Made by a program: the position numbers and the translations under genes. A DNA stretch of 64,000 bases from CAMDHY01 sp046156265. Its GTDB lineage: Bacteria; Pseudomonadota; Alphaproteobacteria; Rhizobiales; Segnochrobactraceae. Positions 1 through 8,954 of the stretch are shown here, piece by piece. The DNA lies in NCBI RefSeq assembly GCF_046156265.1, contig NZ_JAWDIR010000022.1, positions 62,001 to 126,000 of the forward strand, given 5' to 3'. Under the pieces are notes generated by a model. That model made no database searches, had not been told where the DNA came from, and worked only from the letters and a program-made list of their open reading frames with translations. Positions within the stretch are counted from its first letter, which is position 1; each line of letters begins with the position of its first letter.

Positions 1-5
1 CCGCC

Positions 6-704
6 TCAGGCTCCGGCGAGTTCCGCGACGATCGCGCGCGCAGCCGCACGGCGGTCCGGCGCGCCGAGGATCGGCCTGCCCACCACGATCATGTCGGCCC
101 CGGAGCGGATCGCGTCCGCCGGCGTCGCCACGCGCTTCTGGTCGCCCGCGGCCGAGCCGGCCGGCCTGACGCCCGGCGTCACCAGCAACACGTCCGGACC
201 GACCAGCGCCCTGAGCGCGCCGACCTCGCGCGGCGAGCAGACGATGCCTTCGACGCCGGCGGCTTTCGCCTGGGCGGCGCGCATCGCCACCGTCTCGGCG
301 ACGCCGGCGCGGTAGCCGGCTTCCGAGAGGTCGGCATCGTTGAAAGCGGTCAGCACGGTGACGGCGAGCAGTGCCAGCGGTGCGTCGCCGCGGGCGGCGA
401 CCGCCGCGGCCATCGTCTTCGGATAGGCGTGCAGCGTCAGGAAGGTGGCGCCGACCGACAGGATCGAGCGCACCGCGCCGGCGACCGTGTTGTCGATGTC
501 GTGCAGCTTGCCGTCGAGGAAGACGCGCTTGCCGGAGGCGGCGAGCTCGCGGGCGAACTCGACACCGCCGGCATAGATCAGCTCGAGGCCGACCTTGTAG
601 ACGCCGACGTCGCCCTCGGTCTCGGCGACGACGGCGCGCGCCTCGGCGACGGTCGGCACGTCGAGGGCGAGGATCAGGCGGTCGACGGGCGAGCGGGGGC
701 GCAT
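6..704 (-). CDS. pyrF: Orotidine 5'-phosphate decarboxylase
   Basis: Decarboxylates OMP to UMP, the last step of de novo pyrimidine synthesis, in the cytoplasm. The 232-residue protein has the usual length of the short bacterial family. It shows the substrate Asp in LALDVP (about residue 15) and the catalytic D-K-D array in FLDGKLHDIDNT (D64, K66, D69, with D71/T73 following). The phosphate-binding TPGVRP (about 173) and VGRPI (about 210) segments are present. The start MRPRSPVDR is the only sensible ATG. The gene follows coaA by 34 nt on the same strand and probably closes the hisF-hisE-coaA-pyrF run. Its stop is five bases from the window edge, so anything downstream is unseen. Confidence 0.97.
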   Translation of the reverse strand: MRPRSPVDRLILALDVPTVAEARAVVAETEGDVGVYKVGLELIYAGGVEFARELAASGKRVFLDGKLHDIDNTVAGAVRSILSVGATFLTLHAYPKTMAAAVAARGDAPLALLAVTVLTAFNDADLSEAGYRAGVAETVAMRAAQAKAAGVEGIVCSPREVGALRALVGPDVLLVTPGVRPAGSAAGDQKRVATPADAIRSGADMIVVGRPILGAPDRRAAARAIVAELAGA

Positions 705-738
705 GCGGGGCCTTTCGCGGCGGCGGTCGGGACGGCGC

Positions 739-1692
739 TCACAGCTTGCGCAGCGAGACGCTCTCGATGGCGTGGTTCTCGCCCTTGGCGAGGATGAGGT
801 CGGCGCGCGGACGGGTGGGAAGGATGTTGTCGCGCAGGTTGACGAGGTTGATGCGCCGCCAGAGACCCTCGGCGATGCGCAGCGCCTCCTCCTCGGAGAC
901 CTCGGCGAAGCCGTGGAAATAGGAGCGCGGGTCGCGGAAGCGCGTGGTCTTCAGGCGCATGAAGCGCTCGATGTACCAGCGGTGGATCACCGCCTCGTCG
1001 GCATCGATGTAGATCGAGAAGTCGAAGAAGTCGGAGACGAAGGGGATCGCCTTGGCGTCCTTCGGCGGCGAGCGCGTCTGCAGGACGTTGAGACCCTCGA
1101 CGATGAGGATGTCGGGCTCCTCGATCGTCACCGTCTCGCCCGGCACGACGTCGTAGACGAGGTGGGAATAGACGGGGGCGGAGACGCGCGGCCGGCCGGA
1201 CTTCACATCGGTGAGGAAGCCGAGCAGCGCCGGCAGGTCGTAGCTTTCCGGGAAGCCCTTGCGCTCCATCAGGCCTTCCGCCTCGAGCACGGCGTTGGGC
1301 AGGAGGAAGCCGTCGGTGGTGACGAGGGCGACGCGCGGGCTCGACGGCCAGCGGGCGAGCAGCGCCTGCAGCACGCGGGCGGTGGTCGACTTGCCGACGG
1401 CGACCGATCCGGCGATGCCGATGACGAAGGGGATGCGGATGTTGTCGTCGCCGAGGAAGCGCTCGGTGGCGGCATGCAGGCCCTGCATCGCCTCGACATA
1501 GAAGGAGAGCAGCCGCGACAGCGGCAGGTAGATGCTCTCCACCTGGTCGAGCGAGACGGGATCGTTGAGGCTCTGCAGCCGCTCGACCTCGTCCTTCGAC
1601 AGCGTCATCGGCGCATCGGCGCGCAGCCGCGCCCACTCGCCCTCGGTGAAGACGCGATAGGGCGAGAGCGCCCGCGGGGTCGTGGTATCCAT
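739..1692 (-). CDS. coaA: Type I pantothenate kinase
   Basis: Phosphorylates pantothenate with ATP, the first committed step of coenzyme A synthesis. The protein is 317 residues with the start at MDTTTPRAL, almost exactly the length of E. coli CoaA. The open frame continues upstream for 81 codons, but that part is unlike any kinase and overlaps hisE. The Walker A loop GIAGSVAVGKS lies at residues 92-102, with K101 binding phosphate. Further family blocks include TTDGFL and IEEPDILIVEGLNVLQ. It sits 115 nt downstream of hisE on the same strand. Co-location of hisE, hisF and coaA is common in alphaproteobacteria. Feedback inhibition by CoA is typical of this type but cannot be read from sequence. 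Confidence 0.96.
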   Translation of the reverse strand: MDTTTPRALSPYRVFTEGEWARLRADAPMTLSKDEVERLQSLNDPVSLDQVESIYLPLSRLLSFYVEAMQGLHAATERFLGDDNIRIPFVIGIAGSVAVGKSTTARVLQALLARWPSSPRVALVTTDGFLLPNAVLEAEGLMERKGFPESYDLPALLGFLTDVKSGRPRVSAPVYSHLVYDVVPGETVTIEEPDILIVEGLNVLQTRSPPKDAKAIPFVSDFFDFSIYIDADEAVIHRWYIERFMRLKTTRFRDPRSYFHGFAEVSEEEALRIAEGLWRRINLVNLRDNILPTRPRADLILAKGENHAIESVSLRKL

Positions 1693-1807
1693 CGTTCGGC
1701 GCGGCATTCCGTTCTGCGGGGCGCGAGAGCCGCGTCCACGAGGCCCGGCGGCGAGACGGACGGTCTCGCACGCGATGGGCCGCACTTGGTGAACCGGACT
1801 TGGGTGA

Positions 1808-2146
1808 TCAGTCCTTCGGACGCGAAGCCTTCTCGTCGAGGCCGGTGACGGCCGTGCGCCGTTCCAGTTCGGCATAGACGTCGGCGAGGGGGACGCCCGT
1901 CGCATGCAGCAGAACGACGAGATGATAGAGAACATCGGCGGCTTCGCCGCGCAAGTCGTCCGTTCGGCCGAGCGCGCCGGCGAGCGCGGCCTCCACCGCC
2001 TCCTCGCCGAGCTTCTTGGCGATCTGCGGCACGCCCTTGCGGATCAGCTTGGCGGTGTAGGACGACGGGTCGCCGCTCGTCGCGCGGCGGGCGACGATTT
2101 CAGCGAGATCGTCGAGGGTGAAGGTCGAGGTCGGGCTCGTCGTCAT
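1808..2146 (-). CDS. hisE: Phosphoribosyl-ATP pyrophosphatase
   Basis: Hydrolyses phosphoribosyl-ATP to phosphoribosyl-AMP and pyrophosphate, step two of histidine synthesis. It is a 112-residue stand-alone HisE of the all-alpha NTP pyrophosphatase fold. The core GVPQIAKKLGEEAVEAALAG and the following EAADVLYHLVVLL supply the acidic metal-binding residues. HisI is not fused to it, as is usual in alphaproteobacteria. The start MTTSPTSTF lies 5 nt after the hisF stop, so the two genes are almost certainly cotranscribed and translationally close. Nothing unusual is seen in it. Confidence 0.96.
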   Translation of the reverse strand: MTTSPTSTFTLDDLAEIVARRATSGDPSSYTAKLIRKGVPQIAKKLGEEAVEAALAGALGRTDDLRGEAADVLYHLVVLLHATGVPLADVYAELERRTAVTGLDEKASRPKD

Positions 2147-2151
2147 GGGCT

Positions 2152-2931
2152 TCACGCGTCTAGCCGCACGGGGATGCCGGCGGCGCCGAGCCGCTCCTTC
2201 GCCTCGTGGATCGTGTGGGTGCCGAAGTGGAAGATCGAGGCGGCGAGCACCGCCGAGGCGTGCCCCTCGCGGACGCCTTCGACGAGGTGATCGAGCGTGC
2301 CGACGCCGCCGGACGCGACGACGGGGACGGGCACGCGGTCGGAGACGGCTCGCACCAGTTCGCAGTCGTAACCGGCCTTGGTGCCGTCGCGGTCCATCGA
2401 GGTGAGCAGGATCTCGCCGGCGCCGAGCGACACCACCTCGGCGGCGAACTCGACCGCGTCGATGCCGGTCGGCGTGCGGCCGCCGTGGGTGAAGATTTCC
2501 CAGCGCGGCGGCTCGCCCGGCGCCGACACGCGCTTGGCGTCGATCGCCACGACGATGCACTGGTCGCCGAACTTCTCCGCCGCGCGCCGGACGAAGCCGC
2601 GGTCGTTCACGGCGGCGGTGTTGATCGACACCTTGTCGGCACCGGCGAGCAGCAGCTGGCGGATATCGTCGACGGTGCGCACGCCGCCGCCGACGGTGAG
2701 CGGCATGAAGCACTGCTCGGCGGTGCGGCGAACGACGTCGAGGAGGATGCCGCGCTGCTCGTGGCTCGCGGTGATGTCGAGGAAGGTGAGTTCGTCGGCA
2801 CCGGCCGCGTCGTAGGCCTTCGCCGCCTCGACGGGGTCGCCGGCGTCGACGAGGTCGACGAACTGCACGCCCTTGACGACACGGCCGCCCTTGACGTCGA
2901 GGCAGGGGATCACGCGGATCTTCAGGGTCAT
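2152..2931 (-). CDS. hisF: Imidazole glycerol phosphate synthase cyclase subunit
   Basis: The cyclase subunit of IGP synthase uses ammonia delivered by HisH to convert PRFAR to imidazole glycerol phosphate and AICAR, linking histidine and purine synthesis. The protein is 259 residues, a (beta/alpha)8 barrel. The two catalytic aspartates are visible at D12 (PCLDVKGG) and D131 (VAIDAKR). The phosphate-binding motifs VGGGVR (about 80) and ASGGVG are present. An upstream in-frame ATG would add 24 arginine-rich residues that do not fit the family, so the start at MTLKIRVIP was chosen. It is the first gene of the leftward run. The genes hisH, hisA and hisB are not in this window. Confidence 0.97.
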   Translation of the reverse strand: MTLKIRVIPCLDVKGGRVVKGVQFVDLVDAGDPVEAAKAYDAAGADELTFLDITASHEQRGILLDVVRRTAEQCFMPLTVGGGVRTVDDIRQLLLAGADKVSINTAAVNDRGFVRRAAEKFGDQCIVVAIDAKRVSAPGEPPRWEIFTHGGRTPTGIDAVEFAAEVVSLGAGEILLTSMDRDGTKAGYDCELVRAVSDRVPVPVVASGGVGTLDHLVEGVREGHASAVLAASIFHFGTHTIHEAKERLGAAGIPVRLDA

Positions 2932-3090
2932 GGCGCACCCGTCGGCCGGCGGCGGACGGGTGCGCCGCGGCAACGCTGCACTCTCAAGCCGATTTCGGCG
3001 CAAAGGTCAAAGCCGGCGCGCGGCCGCGGCGTTGACACGGCGGCGGCCGACGGGCCTGCTGGGCCGGTCCGACACCGCCGGGGGGCGCCG

Positions 3091-3924
3091 ATGACGATGA
3101 ATTCCACGCCACCTGCGACCGCTGCCGGCGGCGAACCGGCGACCGACCCGCGGCTGCGGATCGCCGTGGAGGCGCCGATCGGCTGGCTGATCGTCGACCA
3201 TCCGGAGCGGCGCAACGCCGTGTCGCTGGCGATGTGGAAGGCGCTGCCGGCGCTCGTCGCCGCGCTTGACGCAGAGCCTGCCGTGCGCGTCATCGTGCTC
3301 GCCGGCGGCGGCGAGCAGGCGTTTGTGTCCGGCGCCGACATCGCCGAGTTCGCCGAGGTGCGGCGGGATGCGGCGAGCGCACGCGCCTACGAGGACGTCA
3401 ACGAGGCGGCGTTCGCAGCGCTGCGGATGGCCGCCAAGCCGACGGTGGCGATGATCCGGGGGCCGTGCTTCGGCGGCGGCGTCGGGCTGGCGGCGGCTTG
3501 TGATCTCAGGATCGCCGCCGACGACGCTGTGTTCTCGATCCCGGCTGCGAAGCTCGGCATCGCCTATCCGCCGCCGGCGATCGCCGACGTGGTGGCCCTC
3601 GTCGGCGCCTCGCGGGCGAAGGACATGTTCTTCACCGCCCGCCGCCTCGACCACGCCGAGGCGCTGGCGATCGGGCTCGTCGACCGCGTGGTGCCGGCGG
3701 CGGACCTGCGGACGGAGACGCTGGCACTCGCGGAAACCATCGCCGCCAACGCGCCGCTGACGATCGCGGCGGCGAAGACGGCGATCGCCGCCGCCGTGTC
3801 GGCCGATCCCGCGGCGGCCGCGCGGGCGCGGGCAGCGGCAGAAGCGTGCTTCTCCTCGACCGACTTCGCCGAGGGCCGCGATGCCTTCCTCGCCAAGCGG
3901 ACACCGCGCTTCGAGGGCCGCTGA
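3091..3924 (+). CDS. Crotonase-fold (enoyl-CoA hydratase/isomerase family) protein
   Basis: Cytoplasmic acyl-CoA enzyme of the crotonase superfamily, 277 residues. The oxyanion-hole segments are clear: FVSGADIAEF at about 79-87 and CFGGGVGLAAACD at about 126-138. However, the two glutamates that hydrate enoyl-CoA in classical crotonase are missing: the first position is G132 (GGGVGLA) and the second is A152 (FSIPAAKLG). By family knowledge this argues against a plain hydratase and leaves isomerase, decarboxylase or thioester-hydrolysing activity open. The ATG was chosen where the crotonase fold begins and follows a G-rich ribosome-binding stretch. The gene is divergent from hisF (159 nt gap) and is followed by the photolyase gene. 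Confidence 0.85.
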   Translation: MTMNSTPPATAAGGEPATDPRLRIAVEAPIGWLIVDHPERRNAVSLAMWKALPALVAALDAEPAVRVIVLAGGGEQAFVSGADIAEFAEVRRDAASARAYEDVNEAAFAALRMAAKPTVAMIRGPCFGGGVGLAAACDLRIAADDAVFSIPAAKLGIAYPPPAIADVVALVGASRAKDMFFTARRLDHAEALAIGLVDRVVPAADLRTETLALAETIAANAPLTIAAAKTAIAAAVSADPAAAARARAAAEACFSSTDFAEGRDAFLAKRTPRFEGR

Positions 3925-3947
3925 GGATAGCCGGCTTGCGGTCGCGC

Positions 3948-3975
3948 TGATCCGGCGGCGGTGCGTTCGCGTACC
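3948..3975 (+). promoter_or_regulatory. Candidate ECF (RpoE/ChrR-type) promoter of phrB
   Basis: TGATCC at 3948-3953 is followed by exactly 18 nt and then TACC at 3972, 47 nt before the phrB ATG. The RpoE (ECF11) consensus known from Rhodobacter has a TGATCC -35 and a TA-rich -10. The same element with the same spacing occurs ahead of the chrR-like gene. The -10 half is weak here, so this remains a prediction. Confidence 0.45.
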
Positions 3976-4018
3976 TCGACCGACAGCCTACCCGCATACC
4001 CCACGAGACCCCTCCGCG

Positions 4019-5491
4019 ATGCCGAACTCCGACGATCCTTCCGCCGCCCGGCCGGCCGTCGTGTGGTTCCGCGACGACCTGCGGCTGGCCGACAATCCGG
4101 CGCTGGCGGCGGCGATGGCGACCGGGGCGCCGGTGCTGGCGCTCTATGTTCTCGATGAGGAGAGCCCAGATATCCGCCCGCTCGGCGGCGCGGCGCGCTG
4201 GTGGCTCGCCGGCTCGCTGCAGCGGCTGACGGAGAGCCTCGCCGCACTCGGCGTGCCGCTGGTGCTGCGGCGTGGGGCGGCCGGCGACGTCGTGTCGGCG
4301 GTGGTGGCGGAGAGCGGTGCCGGCGCGGTGTTCTGGAACCGGCGCTACGGCGGCGGCGAGATCGCCGTCGATACGGCGCTGAAGGCTCGGCTGGCGGCCG
4401 ACGGTGTGGCGGTGAAGAGCTTCCAGGGCTCGCTCCTCTACGAGCCGTGGGCGGTGCGCTCGGGCGAGGACAGGCCTTATCGGGTGTTCTCGCCGTTCTG
4501 GCGGGCGGCGCGGGCGACCGGCGAGCCGCGACGCCCCCTGCCCGCCCCCACGGCGGTTTCAGGCTTCTCCAGCACGGTCGCGAGCGACACGCTCGCCGAC
4601 TGGACGCTGACGCCGACGCGACCCGACTGGGCCGGCGGCCTGCGCGAGACCTTCGAGCTCGGTGAAGCCGGAGCGGAGAAGCGGCTTTCGACCTTCCTCG
4701 ACGCCGCGCTGGCCCGCTACGCCGACGATCGCGACGTGCCCGGCGGCACCACCACCTCGGTGCTGTCGCCGCATCTGCGCTTTGGCGAGATCTCACCGTT
4801 CCGCGTCTGGCATGCCGCGGCAGCGCGCGTCGCCGAGGGCGGGCGGACGGTGCGGGCGGTGGAGAAATTCCACGCCGAGCTCGGCTGGCGGGAGTTCGCC
4901 TGGCACCTCCTCCACCACGCGCCCGACCTCGCCACCCGCAACTTCCAGCCCCGCTTCGATGACTTCCCGTGGGCGGACGGCGAGGATGCGGCCGTCGCGG
5001 CGTGGCGGCGCGGCCAAACGGGCGTGCCGATCGTCGACGCCGGCATGCGGCAGCTGTGGACGACCGGCTGGATGCACAACCGCGTGCGGATGATCACAGC
5101 CTCGTTCCTGGTCAAGCACCTCCTCGTCGACTGGCGCGTGGGCGAAGCCTGGTTCTGGGACACGCTGGTCGACGCCGACCAGGCGAACAACCCGGCGAGC
5201 TGGCAGTGGGTGGCCGGCACCGGCGCGGACGCTGCCCCCTACGTGCGCGTGTTCAACCCGGTGCTGCAGGGCGAAAAGTTCGATGCCGACGGCACGTACG
5301 TGCGACGGTGGGTGCCGGAGCTGGCCCGCCTGCCCGATGCCTTCCTGCACAAGCCGTGGGAGGCGCCGGCGGAGGTCCGCTCCGCTGCCCGCCTCCATCT
5401 CGGCCGCGACTATCCGCTGCCCGTGGTGACGCTCGCCGACGGACGCGCCCGCGCGCTCGCCGCCTTCGAGCGCATCCGCGCGGCGGCATGA
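4019..5491 (+). CDS. phrB: Deoxyribodipyrimidine photolyase (CPD class I)
   Basis: Light-driven flavoenzyme that splits UV-induced pyrimidine dimers. The protein is 490 residues, normal for the class. The N-terminal Rossmann antenna domain starts VVWFRDDLRLADNPAL. The C-terminal FAD domain carries TGWMHNRVRM, the long DADQANNPASWQWVAGTG signature and VFNPVLQGEKFD. The start at MPNSDDPSA follows from the fold. An upstream in-frame ATG lies inside the previous gene. The stop overlaps an ATG of the next frame (ATGA), and the gene leads the FAD oxidoreductase-DUF1365-cfa-MFS run. In Rhodobacter sphaeroides a photolyase gene belongs to the singlet-oxygen RpoE regulon, which fits this context. Confidence 0.95.
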   Translation: MPNSDDPSAARPAVVWFRDDLRLADNPALAAAMATGAPVLALYVLDEESPDIRPLGGAARWWLAGSLQRLTESLAALGVPLVLRRGAAGDVVSAVVAESGAGAVFWNRRYGGGEIAVDTALKARLAADGVAVKSFQGSLLYEPWAVRSGEDRPYRVFSPFWRAARATGEPRRPLPAPTAVSGFSSTVASDTLADWTLTPTRPDWAGGLRETFELGEAGAEKRLSTFLDAALARYADDRDVPGGTTTSVLSPHLRFGEISPFRVWHAAAARVAEGGRTVRAVEKFHAELGWREFAWHLLHHAPDLATRNFQPRFDDFPWADGEDAAVAAWRRGQTGVPIVDAGMRQLWTTGWMHNRVRMITASFLVKHLLVDWRVGEAWFWDTLVDADQANNPASWQWVAGTGADAAPYVRVFNPVLQGEKFDADGTYVRRWVPELARLPDAFLHKPWEAPAEVRSAARLHLGRDYPLPVVTLADGRARALAAFERIRAAA

Positions 5492-5532
5492 CGAGTATCC
5501 CCATCGTTCGACAGTCAAGGACGCCCACCCGC

Positions 5533-6837
5533 ATGCGCATCGCCATCGTCGGCTCCGGCATTTCCGGCCTCGCGGCCGCCTGGTCGCTCGCTCCCGCGCA
5601 CGAGGTGGTGCTTTACGAACGTGAGGGCCGGCCGGGCGGGCACAGCGCGACGGTGGACATCGAATACGACGGTGCGCAGATCGCGGTCGACACCGGCTTC
5701 ATCGTCTACAACGAGCTGACCTATCCGAACCTGACCGCGCTGTTCGCCACCCTCGGCGTCGAAACCGAGGCGAGCGACATGAGCCTGTCGGTGTCGCTCG
5801 ACGGCGGCCGGCGCGAGTGGTGCGGCCACGGCCTCGGCGGCGTGTTCGCGCAGCGCACGAACCTCGCCTCTCCCGCGTTCCTGTGGATGCTGCGCGAGAT
5901 CCTGCGCTTCAACCGCACCGCGCCGGTGGACCGGGCGGCGGGGCGGCTCGCGGGCCTCAGCCTCGGCGCCTATCTCGAGATGCGCGGCTTCCGCGGCCGC
6001 TTCGCCACCGACTACCTGCAGCCGATGGGCGCGGCGATCTGGTCGACGCCGCCGGCCGACATGCTGGCCTTCCCGGCCGAGAGCCTGATCGCCTTCTTCG
6101 AGAACCACCGGCTGATGCACATCGAGCGGCCGGTCTGGCGCACGGTGAGCGGCGGCAGCCGGATGTATGTGCAGAAGATGATGCAGCGCCTGACGGGCCG
6201 CGTCCGGCTGGCGACGCCCGTCGCCCGCATCGAGCGCACGGCCGCCGGCGTGATCGTCACCGACGAGGCCGGCCACGCCGACCGCTTCGACGCGGTCGTG
6301 CCGGCGAGCCACTCCGACCAGTCTCTCGGGATGCTCGCCGACGCCACCGCTGCCGAGCGGGCAGTGCTGGGAGCGGTCCGCTACCGTCCGAACGACGTCT
6401 ACCTCCACCGCGACGTCCGGCTGATGCCGAAGCGCAAGGCTGCCTGGGCGTCGTGGAACGTCGCCGGCCGCACCGGCGAGGCCGGCCGCGACGTGTCGGT
6501 GACCTACTGGATGAACCGTCTGCAGAACCTCGACAACAAGCGGCCGCTGTTCGTCAGCCTGAACCCGATCGAGCCGCCTTCGCCGGAGACGGTGTTCGGC
6601 CAGTATTCCTATGCGCATCCGCAGTTTGACTCGGGCGCGCTGGCGGCGCAGCGTTCGCTGTCGGCGATCCAGGGCCAGCGGGGCACGTGGTTCTGCGGGG
6701 CCTGGTGCGGCTACGGCTTCCACGAGGACGGGCTGAAATCCGGGCTCGAGGTGGCCGAGGCGCTGGGTGGCCGCGTGCCGTGGCGGCCGGAGCAGCCGAT
6801 GCTGGAAGAAGAGCCCATCCGAGAGGCGGCGGAGTGA
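5533..6837 (+). CDS. FAD-dependent amine-oxidase-like oxidoreductase (COG2907 type)
   Basis: Flavoprotein of 434 residues with the dinucleotide-binding motif IAIVGSGISGLAAAW at its N terminus and the second FAD signature GRPGGHSATVDI about 30 residues later. Near the C terminus FCGAWCGYGFHEDGLKSG completes the FAD site. The ATG at 5533 is preferred because AAGGA stands 11 nt upstream. An alternative ATG at 5488 overlaps the photolyase stop and would add 15 residues. COG2907 genes characteristically precede DUF1365 and cyclopropane-fatty-acid synthase genes, as here, and belong to the singlet-oxygen response in Rhodobacter. A role in fatty-acid modification is inferred from that context; the substrate is not established by this sequence. 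Confidence 0.85.
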   Translation: MRIAIVGSGISGLAAAWSLAPAHEVVLYEREGRPGGHSATVDIEYDGAQIAVDTGFIVYNELTYPNLTALFATLGVETEASDMSLSVSLDGGRREWCGHGLGGVFAQRTNLASPAFLWMLREILRFNRTAPVDRAAGRLAGLSLGAYLEMRGFRGRFATDYLQPMGAAIWSTPPADMLAFPAESLIAFFENHRLMHIERPVWRTVSGGSRMYVQKMMQRLTGRVRLATPVARIERTAAGVIVTDEAGHADRFDAVVPASHSDQSLGMLADATAAERAVLGAVRYRPNDVYLHRDVRLMPKRKAAWASWNVAGRTGEAGRDVSVTYWMNRLQNLDNKRPLFVSLNPIEPPSPETVFGQYSYAHPQFDSGALAAQRSLSAIQGQRGTWFCGAWCGYGFHEDGLKSGLEVAEALGGRVPWRPEQPMLEEEPIREAAE

Positions 6838-7685
6838 CGAAGGCGACGGCCGTGGCGACCGAGCGGACGATGCCGACGACGGTGGCGGCGAACGGGCCGG
6901 CGCCGGAGGCGGCTGCGATGCTCTATGCCGGCGACGTCATGCACGCGCGGATGAAGCCGGTCGGCCACCGCTTCCAGTACCGCGTGTTCACGCTCCTGAT
7001 CGACATCGACCGGCTGGAGGAGGCCCGGCGGGCGAGCCCGCTGTTCTCGCTCGGGCGGTTCAACCTGCTGTCGTTCGACATCAAGGACCACGGCCGCCGC
7101 GACGGCTCGGCACTGCGGCCCGCCGTCGAGGCGATGCTGGCCGCCGCCGGCCACCCGGAGCCGCCGCGCCGCATCCTGCTGCTCTGCTATCCGAAGGTGC
7201 TCGGCTACGTCTTCAATCCGCTGTCGGTCTATTTCTGCTACGGCGCGGACGAGCGCCTGACGGCCGTCGTCTACGAGGTGCGCAACACCTTCGGCGAGCT
7301 TCACCCCTATGTGGCGCCGGTGCGCGACGGCGAAGCCGGCCCGGAGGGGCTGCGCCAGCGCCGGCCGAAGGTATTCCACGTCTCGCCGTTCATCGACATG
7401 AAGCAGACCTACCACTTCCGCCTGCTGCCGCCGGGCGAGGCGGTGCGGGTGCGTATCCTCGAGACGGATGCGGCCGGCCCGACGCTCGCCGCCACCTTCG
7501 TCGGGCGGGCGCGGCGGTTCTCCACCGCCTCGATCCTCTCCGAATGCGGGCGCGTGCCGCTGATGACGCTGAAGGTGATCGCGGCCATCCACCTGGAGGC
7601 CTTGCGGCTCTGGTGGAAGGGCGTGCCGCTGCAACCCAATCCGGCCACTGGCGCCGGGCCGCGTGTCGTGGCAGAGCGAAAGTAA
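6834..7685 (+). CDS. DUF1365 family protein
   Basis: Conserved protein of 283 residues with the DUF1365 hallmarks: YAGDVMHARMKPVGHRF near the N terminus, YPKVLGYVFNPLSVYFCYG in the middle and KVFHVSPFIDMKQTYHF. The biochemical role is unproven. The family nearly always sits between a COG2907 flavoprotein and a cyclopropane-fatty-acid synthase, suggesting a step in acyl-chain modification. The GTG start overlaps the preceding stop (GTGA) and has GAGAGG 7 nt upstream. An ATG at 6870 would remove 12 low-complexity residues and is the alternative. Translational coupling to the upstream gene is likely. Confidence 0.85.
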   Translation: MTKATAVATERTMPTTVAANGPAPEAAAMLYAGDVMHARMKPVGHRFQYRVFTLLIDIDRLEEARRASPLFSLGRFNLLSFDIKDHGRRDGSALRPAVEAMLAAAGHPEPPRRILLLCYPKVLGYVFNPLSVYFCYGADERLTAVVYEVRNTFGELHPYVAPVRDGEAGPEGLRQRRPKVFHVSPFIDMKQTYHFRLLPPGEAVRVRILETDAAGPTLAATFVGRARRFSTASILSECGRVPLMTLKVIAAIHLEALRLWWKGVPLQPNPATGAGPRVVAERK

Positions 7686-7690
7686 CGGCC

Positions 7691-8935
7691 ATGGACTTCG
7701 CGATGACTGAGCGAGCAATCGAACTTTCGCCCGAGACGGCCCGCCAGGCTCTCGCCGACCTTCCCCGCATCGCGCGCCGGGCCTTCGGCGTCGTGATGGC
7801 GCTGGAGATCGGCAATCTCACCATCGTCGTGCCGGATGGCCGCCGCTTCCTCGTCAGGGGCCGGCAGCCCGGGCCGGAGGCGGAGCTCGTCGTGCACGAC
7901 TGGCGCTTCGTCCGGCGCGTGCTCAGTGCCGGCACGGTGGGCGTCGGCGAATCCTTCATCGCCGGCGAGTGGTCGAGCCCGGACGTGACGGCCTTCCTCG
8001 AGCTGTTCGCGCGCAACTCCGACGCCACCGAGGAGGCGCTGGCGGCGCGCCCGCTGGTGCGGATGCTGCTGCACCTGCGCCATCTCCTCAACAGCAACAC
8101 GCGTCGTGGCTCGAAGCGCAACATCTCCGCCCACTACGACCTCGGCAACGCCTTCTATTCCGCCTGGCTCGACCGCTCGATGACCTACTCGTCGGCGCTC
8201 TACGAGACCGGCGCGAACGACCTCGAGGCGGCGCAGAAGGAGAAGTACCGGGCGCTCGCCCGCGCCACCGACATCCGCCCCGGCCACCGGGTGCTGGAGG
8301 TCGGCTGCGGCTGGGGCGGGTTTGCGGAAATTCTCGCCTCCGAGTTCGGCTGCCACGTCACGGCGCTGACGATCAGCCGCGAGCAGCACGCGTTTGCGAC
8401 GAAGCGCATCGCCGATGCGGGCCTGTCGGACAAGGTCGACATCAAGCTTTCCGACTATCGCGACGAGACCGGGCGCTATGACCGCATCGTCTCGGTGGAG
8501 ATGTTCGAGGCGGTGGGCGAGCGCTACTGGCCGGCCTTCTTCCAGATGATGGCCAAGCGGCTGCAGCCGGGCGGGCGCGCCGGCATCCAGGTCATCACCA
8601 TCCAGGACCGGATGTTCCCGGCCTATCGGCGCACGCCGGACTTCATCCAGCGCCACGTCTTCCCCGGCGGCATGCTGCCGCCACCGCGCGCGCTCGCCGA
8701 GCTCGGCCGCCGTGTCGGCCTGCCGATCAGCGTCGAGCGGGTGTTCGGGCTCGACTATGCGCGCACGCTCGCCGAATGGCGGGAGCGTTTCCGCGCCGCC
8801 TGGCCGGCGATCGAGCCGCTCGGCTTCGACGAGCGCTTCAAGCGGCTGTGGGAGTTCTACCTGCACTATTGCGAGGCGGGCTTCCGCGCCGGCAACATCG
8901 ACGTCCGCCAGATCGTCTTCGCGGACCCGCGCTGA
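7691..8935 (+). CDS. cfa: Cyclopropane-fatty-acyl-phospholipid synthase
   Basis: SAM-dependent methyltransferase that acts on unsaturated acyl chains of membrane phospholipids, forming cyclopropane rings. The 414-residue protein has the N-terminal lipid-binding domain and a C-terminal class I methyltransferase domain. Visible are NISAHYDLGNAFYSAWLD, the MTYSSALYE substrate loop, the SAM-binding VLEVGCGWGGFAE and the SVEMFEAVGERYW block. It starts 5 nt after the DUF1365 stop and is clearly part of the phrB operon. In Rhodobacter a cfa gene is induced by singlet oxygen through RpoE, consistent with the promoter candidate upstream of phrB. Related alphaproteobacterial enzymes can make furan fatty acids with accessory proteins; that is only a possibility here. 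Confidence 0.93.
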   Translation: MDFAMTERAIELSPETARQALADLPRIARRAFGVVMALEIGNLTIVVPDGRRFLVRGRQPGPEAELVVHDWRFVRRVLSAGTVGVGESFIAGEWSSPDVTAFLELFARNSDATEEALAARPLVRMLLHLRHLLNSNTRRGSKRNISAHYDLGNAFYSAWLDRSMTYSSALYETGANDLEAAQKEKYRALARATDIRPGHRVLEVGCGWGGFAEILASEFGCHVTALTISREQHAFATKRIADAGLSDKVDIKLSDYRDETGRYDRIVSVEMFEAVGERYWPAFFQMMAKRLQPGGRAGIQVITIQDRMFPAYRRTPDFIQRHVFPGGMLPPPRALAELGRRVGLPISVERVFGLDYARTLAEWRERFRAAWPAIEPLGFDERFKRLWEFYLHYCEAGFRAGNIDVRQIVFADPR

Positions 8936-8954
8936 TCCCACCCGGTCCGCGGTG

